From NCBI GenBank assembly GCA_903813345.2, contig CAIIXF020000003.1, positions 18,492,931 through 18,556,930 on the forward strand: a DNA stretch of 64,000 nucleotides. The letters are read 5' to 3'. The translations under genes and the position numbers were made by a program. Position 1 is the stretch's first letter. Each line of letters begins with the position of its first letter. Source of the stretch: Owenia fusiformis (Eukaryota > Annelida > Polychaeta > Sabellida > Oweniidae). Positions 13,401 through 25,400 of this stretch are shown here, one piece after another. Below the pieces are notes generated by a model, which was not told where the DNA came from, did no database searches, and worked only from the letters and a program-made list of their open reading frames with translations.

Positions 13401-16400
13401 TTCGCCCACTCGATAAGGTGAATACTTTGAAGAACGTTTCCATACCTGCATTTCCCTTGATTGTCCGTACATACACATTAACACACTCAGTGATATCATT
13501 CTTACAAGACGCACATTAAATTGGGATCTTTGGGCATCTAACAATAAATTAGAACTCTCTTTCAAGATAATTTATGTTGATTTTGAGTGATCTCGGTTTG
13601 GATAAAATTATTTGGTTACAAGAATACATGGATAACTTTTTTAAGTAAACCATTTTTTGAATAAAATGTGTTTTTTGACTCTACGCGTTTCCACCCACTG
13701 TTGATTAGTATCACAAAAACAAAGCTGAAGATAACATTTTAATCCCAAAGGTTGACCCCGCGACTAATGTATCACTTATTAGAAAGTTAGAAAGATAAAA
13801 ATGATGGAGGTCGTCGAATGTTGATCATTTTTAATCAACCTTGACACGTCACTTCATCAGACTATTTACACGTAATAGGAAGCGCTTCAGGTCAATCTCA
13901 GATCATTATACCTACTAGCATTCAAATTTATCAAAATCTCTACAGCCTCCACGAGATCGTAGAGACTGTGAATCACACACGGCTACTAGAGGGCTCTCGA
14001 AGAGGGGGCAGTGAGGTCGCTCTTGTCACTTTTGAAATTTCAAAATTGTCATTTGTCACATTTATAATTTTTTTGTCATATTTTGTCAGATTCATTCCTT
14101 TTTAATCAGTAAAAACATTTAGTGCATTTAGTGCAACGGTCTGTTATGTTCTATTGTTTGATTACTGGTCAGAATAAGTCATCTTAACTTGCACCCCTTT
14201 TCATTTAGAACCAATTATCTATTTTTGTCACTTTCAAAACCCTTGTCAGCCAGCAGATCAATGTACAAAATTGTCACTTGCAAGCATTTATTTTTCACAT
14301 TTGTTCATTTTTAAATACCCCAAAGTCATATTTCAGTCACATTTTTAGAGGCAAGGTCACTTGTAAAATACCCCCAGGGGAGCCCCTACTAGGGATAGGG
14401 CTAATATTCTCAGAATCAGGGCCTTGTGATGCACGGTTGGAATGTTTGGGATGAGGTAATCTGGGATGCTTTGCTCTGAAGTATTTGACCTTTAGTGGTT
14501 TACATAAAAAACCATACGATACTTTACTGAATCACTATTTCTCGATTAATCTAATATGATATTTGATAATCAGTGATCAACTCTATTAATCATAAAAATT
14601 CTATTTAATCTGGTAGAGGTCGAGCGACAAAGTCTTTCTTAAGGTAGTTTTACTCATTTCTGCCATCCTTTCTGCATTTTCGGCTAATTGTCCGCAAATC
14701 GTTTTACTCTGTAAAAGTGTCGGCTTTACATTTTATTATGCAACTTCGCACATTCACCACACTCTTACGGGAAGAGATATCTCTTTGATTTGTGTTTAAC
14801 AAATCACAACTTTGCACTCTTTCGAATCTCTTTCACGCCATATTGTAAATACAATATAATTATATTTTTGAAGTGAATGATCAACTCTTTTGGAATGTTC
14901 AAGTGTTGGTTAGAAATAGAAAATCTAAAAATTTTGATTTTGTTCTGAATCACGCAGACCGAACGAATTTATTTTTTAATGTCTTATTCAAAGGGATAAC
15001 GGAAACCATTCTGAGACACACACCAATACATCTTAAGCTTTCTGTTTTTCAACTGGAAAGGAACTAATAAAAGGCCATGATATCTTATGATGGACGACCG
15101 CATGATTAACATTACTTTTGTGAAATGATTTGGTATCAGCTCTTATCTGACGTATTGTAATATACCAACCAAGCAGACGCAGATGGGAAGCCCTATATTT
15201 CCCAAGGTTGAAGACTTGGAATGTTCTAGTCTATTTATTTAACAAAACTCTAAATTGGAATCAAAGTGTGATGAGTTGCTCACGCAAGTAGAGTCTATCA
15301 TCACGTCATCAACGGCGTTAACACATGTGATCTATTGGTGTTTTATAACATATAGAGATCACCATGGTGATAAATCATGCATGGTAGGATTGAATTATCA
15401 AACAAAGTCTCAATTGCTCTTGACTTCTTTACGATGAGGAAATGTTCATGGTAACCTCCAACCCCACTTTCTGTGTACCTTTTAAAGTCTCGGGAACACG
15501 AGAATTAACGAGATTTCAAAACCATACAGAAACTCCTCTATTGATTAGAAAATGTTCATGGTAACCATGTCCATTCCAGCCTCTCTTGAAATTTTGAACG
15601 AACTTGATTGTTAGCATGTTGTTTAGATTTAAGAGTAATGACGGCGTCACTGTTTACCTTTTCAAAGAAAAGCTGTCTGCTTCCATCCGTTATTAACCTA
15701 CTCATTTTTCATTTTGAAACAAGACCGTTATGGCGTTTCGCTCAGTGCAAATTCTATAGGTAAACCATTAAGGGGAAGAGAAGGGGAAGGGACGCAATGA
15801 AATATGACGTTAATAACAGCAGGTCAAGTTTCAAGTTTCGCCAATAGCGGCGGATTCCCCGTGCTATGTAATTCCCCAACAAATGACAGTGCCAGTGACA
15901 CTGTACCTGAAGAAGATTGTACAAGGGGGCGGGAACACATGGTTTGATGTGATACTATAATGGACGTCTATTTCACATTCCATTCTCTTGCGTATCACAG
16001 TAATACTAATAATCTCCCTTGTATTAATATAGACCCACCTGCTTCGAGTTCTCCATTCCCCTGGTACATATGTAACACCAGAGGCAAAAATCTATACAAA
16101 GGATATTGTATATTGGTAAAGAAGCTTAATAGGGATGGCATCCTCAATCGAAAATATGAGCGTAGATCAGTGGAGGGGGAAAAGAGATAAACGTCAACGA
16201 TCATTTCGCACTTCCACGTGTTTTGGTAGCGTTTGTAGTATTATTCACCAAAATACTATCGGGATGATCTGATATCATGTTGGATAGACATGGTGCCCTT
16301 GTAAAACATTGATGAGACACGATGCCTTTGGAGATAACCCCGGATCCACGCCTGAATCGATTATACGTCAGTAACTCTGCATTTCTTACGTTAGGTTAGA

Positions 16401-19400
16401 GTGATCGCTGGAGCATTCTCATCTCTGATCTCTTCTTTGATGTGGGTTGATGTATGTGTTCAATCTGGCTGATCTTCCTCTAGTTCCTTATATCTACATT
16501 GCCAATCACATATTCTGCCTCGATCGAACACGTTTTAGTGTTGTTTTAGGAACATATGATCTCATTGATCTTGTTATCATTATGCGGATTTTTGCGATGA
16601 TTCTTAAAAGCTTATATCTTAAATCGTCACTGCAGTGCTTCCCAGATTTTCTTGTTGGTTGAAGGGACTCTAAACTTTTACAACCGTAAATAGTACATTT
16701 TACTTGCGAGTTGGGTGGGACGAGCATGATTAATATTGCCACATTAGGACTATCTTTATCTGACAAATAATACCAAGAATATTTCTTACCATCACATTCC
16801 TCTTTCGTAGCTCGGGGTATTTTAATTAAACAATTTGCAAGTGAGAGCATGAAAAGTACAAGCAATCTTTTTAAAAACTTCTTGGAATTTTAAGGTTTTC
16901 AATCATTTGGTTAACATTAATATTTCACTGAAAAACGAGTATGCTTCAAGTAGCAAGTCTTGTAACTTCCCGAAAATATGTACAGGGCGTTAACCTCTTG
17001 CATTTTGTTGGTAAATATCTTTTATATTACTCTCGAAGTATGATAGATATTGAAAATAGTGTATGCTCTCTGTATCTGTCTATGTCTGACATTTATTGAA
17101 ACGATGTATTTTAAACAATAGGGAGTTTAAGCGATGCATTTGTATGGGCGATTGGTCATACATATAGGTTGGCGTTTCGATTTTATATGCAAGCTTAAAC
17201 TCCCTATTGTTAAGATAACCGTAACAGCCAGTAATCCTCAAGTAAGAATGACATGGACCATATTATGGGGCTGGTAATTGGCCCCAAAACAAAAAAGCAG
17301 AATTAAGATATCTTAGAATAGTCCTAGTAAGTCTGTTGAAAATTGGAACTCTGATATGAAACTCTAAATCTGATGTAGTATGACTAGCACTGGCCCAGGG
17401 GCCCACCCTTGAGGATGGGCCCAGAATTTTTTGGCCCGACCAAACATTTCTAGGACCCCAATTAGAAGGTATTTTTGGGCATTTCTTGGCCTTATGATTA
17501 ATATTATGCAAAATTATTAAGAAAATGGGCCTTAAATTTGAAAAATGTCAAATTTTGGTTTTAGGGGCTCACTTTTTTCCGAGATATAATTTTTTCCTGT
17601 CACCTTAACTGGAGTCCCATGTTACATTCAGATACACACAATCTGCATGGATATACCCAAATTAATTGCTGAGGGTTAATAAATTCTTTCGATGTATAAA
17701 AAGGAGAAAATTCAGTTACTCACAAGTTTTGTATTTTTAAAAAGTAGGTCACCGAATTTTCTAAATTCTAGAAAATTTTAGACATCAATTAATAATCCAG
17801 GTTTATATTCTCTACATACAGAACTTGATATCATATACAGATATACGGAATTATATATACCCGAAAATAACATGGGGCTCGATGCTATTAACATTTCTAA
17901 ACATTCGGAACCTTAACATAAACTCACTTAATTTACATATTCTTATTAAAATCCTTCAATGTGAAAATTAATGTGCCCCAAATTTCTCATTTAGGAAAGA
18001 ATCTGCATTCCTGGTATAATCAATTGCAACATGAATATCAATCGAAACAAATTGAAAGGGTAGCTGGCCTTAGAGTAGCAGTACTTAGAATGAATTAGGA
18101 GTGGAGTAGTATCACTGATAAAATACGCATTTTCCAGATTCATTTCTAAAAGCCTCGAGGTCGACTGAAATAGTTTTTCAACGCAAACTCATGTGATGCA
18201 AGTCATTGGTACGGTAGAAATACTGAATAGGGGACTCGTCTACATTTGAAATATTCAAGAGGCTGATAGTAAATTCGATTAGCTTAGATAAGTTCTATTG
18301 ATGAAATGGACTTACAAGATTAAAAGGATTTAGTGGCTTTAGGCTTTTATAGACCAATTACCAGGCGAAACATGCCATGCTCCAAAGAGCAGGTTCCGAC
18401 CGCGCATTGGTTATCGCAGCTCAATGGTTCTTGCTATTTTCTTTAACTAAAGGTAGAATCAGACATATAGAACAGTCGTGTATCCCCCTTTTTGATCGCC
18501 GTGATATACGTACATTATACGTTGATATGGTTACTGAGTTGGTACACTCCCCTCCATAAGTTTGGCAGCAGGGCGTTTTTTGCCTGTTGAAGTTTGCCGA
18601 TTCAAAAAACATCTTACGAACCATTACAATTAAGAAGCAAAATAACGGTGAAAGCCCCCCCCCCAAGTTGCCAAACGTATGGAGGGGAGTGTATACATAT
18701 ATGACCAGTAATATACTGTATCTGTATAGTTATAAAACAAAATGCTCGGAGGACATAACAATCCATTTGTATGGCAAACATGATTAATTATTTTATATCT
18801 ATCATATTAGTCGCCTGTGTTACGAGGGTCACAAATGTCAGGTATATAATAGATTTTCTAAATATGATTAGACAGCAATCGGAATCCCTAGGGCAACGGA
18901 CAATAATTACGCCATTTCCATACACTGGTTTTGTTTCCTGTATGCGAATAGGCTAACTATAACATATAGGCTGTTGCCTATACAATAGAAACACTTTTAA
19001 TTAATTGAATTCTGTTGCCAAACATATTTATAGTCGTATTTTCAGACTATTATACTGTATTGTATTATGGTCTCCAACATTTTTGTGGCGGTGGTTAGTT
19101 GGTGTTCGGCGTCTGGCGTCTGTTACATGGCGTCTGTAACATCTACAGTAGGCGTCTCATTCTGAAATGCAAATAATCCATACACCTCGTTTTTTCATAA
19201 CCCTTATTTCCAAGGTTATAGAATGATATTCATAAGAGAATTAAACAAGAATCAAATATTTGTTTCTATCCTCTGGGAATACCTATATCATCAACTAAAA
19301 TGACAATTAACTTGTCCTGGCCTCCGAGACCGATCATCACGCACTACAGACATATTGATGATCATTTGGAAATAATAAATTACTATACAATTAATCCAAC

Positions 19401-22400
19401 TTAATTAATAGCCAATATCCTCTCTGCATCCCTACATAATTGCAGAACAAAATTGGCTACTTTGACATTCGAGGTTACATCGAGCTAAATCTAAAACCAT
19501 GACAAGGCTGGTCGTAACCAAAGGATCGACAATATAGAGGCTTTAATAGTTAGCGAGGACTTAGAAACTTTCACCAGTGCTCGTCTAAATATCACTTTCT
19601 ATAAAGTAGTTGCTAAACAAAGCGTTTGAGCGCAGAACAATGATTGCTAACAGATCACCATAACGTTGAACATGACATTGTTTGCTATCTCCTATCTCTA
19701 TCCCAGTGAATCAATCTTCGTTATAAGCAGAACACTGGGATTGATCGATCTGTCAGGAACCCCAGGTGTGACATATGCTAGAACAAGATGAACCATGATA
19801 TTAGTTAGCACTTCCAGTTCAGTGTATGTTAATCGGAACTGTTTTTTTAAATTGATGCAATAGGCAGAATTATTATCCTATATATGCATGAAAAAATATT
19901 CATTGATGTTTATGAAGACGAGGTTGCATAGCTCGTAACCGTCTTCGGTCGTTAACACTTGGTGTGATTACACAGGGTTATACCATATGATTATGTAGCA
20001 CGAAGGTAATTCATAAATCGGGTACCGCCGGCAGAATTACATCTGTGTCGCACATTAGCAGATGTGGCCTTAATTCGCTGTTTCGTGTGTCAGTTCCTCT
20101 TTAGAAAATGATAATATCATGTGTCAGTTTATGACAATATGCGTCATTTCATAAAAATAAAATAACATCGTGTCATTTCTTAACTTAATGTGTCATTTAG
20201 AATAGCGTGTTGCGTCATATGATTTCCTTTTCAGAATGATAATCTTACTGTATATTTCGTCTTTAAATTAAATTGTAATGTTTTAATACGAGGGTCGATC
20301 AATCAAAATCAATAAAAATGCTTTCGTATCTCTATCTCTCTTTTCCTTTAAAAAATAATTTATATACATTGTGTGTCATTTTCTTTTTAATCTCAACTTC
20401 CTCGAAATTATGCATTTCAAATGTATAAATTATGTCCATCGAAACCTTACACCTTGATATGATGGAGTCTGCTTTTAAGCTATGTGTTTCAATTTCAATA
20501 CGTCAACCGTAATTTAATAACGTTCTCATTGAATTGTGTAATTGCCCTGAAGTGTCATGGACGTGTTCAGCGTTGTAATATCGTCATTTCTGTTTCAGAT
20601 GTTTCCGATGAAATCACTGAAGCGAAGCAAGTATCAGTTTTACTCGACGGAGAGGAATCTATCCTTCTGTTCTATGAACTTAACGATGAAGGGGTAAGTA
20701 ACACGGCGGCAGGTAACACGGCGGCAAGTAACACGGTGGCAAGTAACACGGTAGCAAGTAACACGGTGGCAAGTAACACGGCGGCGTGTCCCCCGACTTT
20801 TCACGTTATACAACATATATTCAGCGAAGGAAATCATATGCAACGAATGAGTATATTGTAGATATATTTCATCTGCATATCACTAATACCATGCAATTTC
20901 TGATTGTAATAACTTATAAAACGTATGTATTGTTTTAATCGAATTGATGAAATATAGCATTTCCATTTGCAACTTCGCCATTTTCCTCTTTGTATGTAAG
21001 ATGCAACGATGCGCATCGAATACAAAACAAAAGCTTATACCAAGAAAAGAAAACATGATCTAAACATCACATATGTTTCAATACGAAGACATACACTATA
21101 GACTACTATATAGTACTACAATCTAGTAAGCCTATCGTCGTAATAAAACAATAATGCACCTCTAAAAATCAATTCTACAAATGATAAGTAAGATTGTTCC
21201 ATCTAAATTTCTCTCTCTCTTTTTGTTGAAATAATTGAATGTTACATTAATTTATATTAAAATGACAAGAGGACCGCCAATTTTCTGTACTCTCTAAACA
21301 TCACTAGCGCTATTAAAAGATGAACAGACAATTATCGCGATCGTTCCGATATGGTGTCATTACTTTACAATACAATTCATTCTTTACTTAGAGGATATTT
21401 TACTGTATAAATCAATAAGAGAATCACTTCATAAGGTTTTATTAAACCTGGCACTTACACTCTTTTTTATTTTGACTCTTGGAGAGATTTCAGAAAATAA
21501 CAGATTGAGAGAAGGCGTTATTGTATAGGTAAATCATCATGTATATCGAAGCTTAGTTCGTTTATAAAGGACCCACTGTTCTGGGGGTGGGGTGGCGATA
21601 GGCTAATGCTTTGGCTGGAGATTTTCTGTTGGGATCGTTTTTTATTGATCGTTTACACCTACAGTGGATTTGCATGTTAACATAACGTAGTTATTAACCA
21701 TTTCCATAACGTGAAAACCCCACGGGATTAAGCATTAAGGATATTTGGCCGGGGGGGGGGGGGGGTCGAACTCATCGACCCCTTGGCTACGGGCCTGGGC
21801 ATGTTAAATCAAATACGTACCGTTTGGATCACCTGCCAGTCAGTCTAAGGTCAGTCTTATGGAAGGATTTTGAAGTACACTCGTTAAAGGTGCTTTTTAG
21901 ACATACGACATTTTAGGATACTGAGATTAAGTGAGATCACAATTATTCAGTTTTTATTATGTCCCCACCACATAGTGTGGGGCCATATTGTCGGCCTAGG
22001 CGCGTCCGTCTGTCCGTCCGTCTGTCTGTCCGTCTGTCTGTCCGTCCGTACGTCCGGCAGTTTTCTCCAAAACCGCTACAGATATCACCTTAAAATTTTC
22101 AGGGATAACTTATGAGTGCATACAGATGTGGATGAAAAAAAATTAACTCAATACCTACTTCCTGTCGGCCATTTTGAAGTCAAATGCTAAAATCCTTGTC
22201 TGCAAACTTTAAGAAAAATGGCTTCACAGTTGCTTTTAAAACTTTAACATCTTGTTCAGCTCACTTCATTCTAGATCTGATTAGGTTTTGGACCTGTTAG
22301 CTCAGTCATGTCAGCCATTTTGAATGTTTTAAGAAAAGTTAGCGCACGATAATAGTTTGTATCATATTGAATGGTGTTTTTCAGTTTTCATACTTTAACT

Positions 22401-25400
22401 TTTTAGTAGCTTTATAAATAATTTCAGGTGTACTTTGTTGTAAAAGCTTATGTTATTGTTAACAGTAGTTATATGTGATAATTTTGTAAAAAGATTTCAG
22501 CAAAAACTCATAATCACTTTTTTATTGTCGGCCATTTTGGATTTTTCCGTCTTAAAATCTTGTCTGTAAAGTCTTGTCTACGCATTTTCAGGCGAACCGT
22601 TTGGTAGATCAATTTCAAATTTTCAGGGATGATTCTTAGTATAAGAATCTAGATCTGATTAGTTTTTGGGCATTCTGGGTAAATGTCAAGGCAGCCATTT
22701 TGGATTTTCCGTCCTAAAATCTTGTCTGTAAAGTCTTGTCCACGCATTTTCAGGTGAACTGTTTGGTAGATCAATTTGAAATTTTCAGGGATGATTCTTA
22801 GTATGAAAATCTAGAACTGATTAGTTTTTGGGCATTCTGGGTAAATGTCAAGGCAGCCATTTTGGATTTTCTGTCCTAAAATCTCGTCTGTAAAGTCTTG
22901 TCTACACATTTCCAGGTGAACTGTTTGGTAGATCAATTTCAAATTTTCAGGGATGATTCTTAGTATGAAAATCTAGAACAGATTAGTTTTTGGCATTCTG
23001 GATAAATGTCAAGGCAGCCATTTTGGATTTTCTGTCCTCAAATCTTGTCTGTAAAGTCTTGTTTACATGTTTTCTGGTTAACTGTGTGACGGATCAATTT
23101 CAAATTTTCAGGGGTGGTTCTTAGTATGAAAATCTAGAACTGACTAATTTTTGGGCATTCTTGGTAAATTTTAAGGTGGCCATTTTGGATTCTCCGTCCT
23201 CAAATTGTGTCGGTAAAGTCTTGTCTACTCATTTCTAGGATAACCATTTGACAGGATCACCTATAGGTGGGGACATATTGTACACATTTGTGTTCTTGTA
23301 TCAAATCCTTGTGTTTCTCCGTAATGTACACACCTATAGATTCGTAAGTAGGTTTGGAAAGTGGCGTAGTCAGAGCTGTCAAGTGTCCCGCGAATGGCGG
23401 GATTATCCCGCGAATTTGACCAAAATTTGGCTTATTCGCGTGTCCCGCAATGTCCCGCGAATTCCCGCAAATGACGGCTTTGACCTCCGCGAATTTTCAA
23501 AATTGTAACAATCCCCGAGGCTAAATAATTGTGATTATATTGTGATATAAGAAGCTAAGCTTTTTGCACTTTTGAGGAGTCAAGTTTACCTAATTTGAAA
23601 AGTGCTGCCGAACTCCCAGTGCATCAGATCATCGAAGACTGCTTTTGGAAGGAGCATATAGTACACTTATAAAACTATGATTTTGATCCAAATAACACCA
23701 TAGTTGGCTTCTAGCATGCCGTTTGGTATCAAAATAAAGAGGAAGAGTGCAAATTTCATTTTAATTACGGAAAAAGGGATGTATGTCACGATTAGTTCCA
23801 ACGTTGGCCTTTTTACTACGCGTGTCACGGCCTTCATCTCAGAACTGAACAAATGTTAGCAAACGCGAGTTCCAATAAATGGACACTGATATCTCGAAAA
23901 GAAACCTGACTCCCCATAATTTGATGTAGAATAATCGAACCCCTATACGAATAGGTACATTTTGATATAACACTATGGGGGTAAATGTTTCATGTTGGTC
24001 ACGAACGCCATAAGTGCAAAGTATTCACAAGAATTTTTGAATTTCGTGTCGGATTACGGTACTCACACCTAAAGCGTGGTTTTTGATAGTTTAATAATAG
24101 TTCTACTGTATGCGTAAGCCTATTGTGTGGAATTGTGTGGAATTGTGTTGACGTTTACTAAGTTAAGTGCATTATATTTGATAAATCAGTATCTGAAAGT
24201 TTGATTCAAGAGTACTTTTACATTAAAAATCCCTTGAATGTCCTGCGACATCCCGCAAAAGGTGGATGTCCCGCAAAATCCCGCGAATTTAAGGCACTTT
24301 GTCTAGAAAAATTATCCCTCTCTGAAGTCTTTGGTGGTTACCCTGTTAATTGTCCCGCAAGTAGCGTGTTTGTCCCTCGAATGGTCCCGCGAAATCCCGC
24401 GAATTTGATCAAAATTTGACCTTTTAGCGCAATCACGCAAATCCCTTAAATGTCCCGCGAAATCCCGCGAATTTAGGTGGATGTCCCGCAAAATCCCGCG
24501 AATTTTTGGAACTGGGTCTAAAAAATCTGTCCCGCGAGAAAATCTTTGGGGGTTGACAGTACTGCGTAGTGCATGGAGAAGAGGCGGTACTATGGTACTG
24601 GTATATTGAAAACGCAAAAATGACGTGGTATTTGACTGTTTTGACAAGATTGTCAGGATTAAATATTTTTATCTTCTTGTCTTTTCATCGTAAAATCAAT
24701 GGAAATCAATCCAAAACCCAACAGCTATGATTTAATTAGATACTATGTTCTATTTGACGATGGTTGTTTCAAATTACAACATCCACATTCCGAGAAGGAA
24801 ATGTTTCTTTACCAAACAAATAATGTTATGATAGGAGATCCAATGTTATTAAACGTCGGTGATAATTGCATATTGCTACCGATAGTTTAATACCAAGAGA
24901 TAACATTATTGTAGAAAACTGATATCGGAAGAAATATCAATTAATAATAATTATAGATGCAGACCAGTAAAGCAACCTATCAAGGCGCGCCCTTGCATTC
25001 AGAATTACACGTTTACTTTTGGTTACTTGCGCATTCCGACTCACAGCTGTCTCCCTGATCAACGAATACGATGCCTTTAGTATGAATGATGGTCCGATGG
25101 TTAAGCTGTTTTGAACTGGAATTATGATTCCTGAATGGGGAGGGAGGGGGCGGGGGTGAAATTATTTTTGTGCGTTTAATCATAGTTGGTGATATTTTGG
25201 GTTTGCGTTTCCTTGACTTTGTATTGTGCTATTTTTCTTGCTGTTTTTGTTTTCCAATTAAATGATTGACTTTCTCCTTTTCCTAATTTTTGTGACAGCA
25301 CACGACGCATGTGACATTTGAAAAAATGATTCTATATAATGTATGTGGTATTTTTCAGGTACCGCAAGAGAGCGATGCTGATGGCTACGTCGTTGTATAC

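Noticed and set aside
20640-20861. RGK exon 2 extended through the minisatellite to a stop at 20861
   Set aside because: The canonical GTAAGT donor at 20694 joins in phase with exon 3, which carries the rest of the G domain. The extension is only repeat translation.
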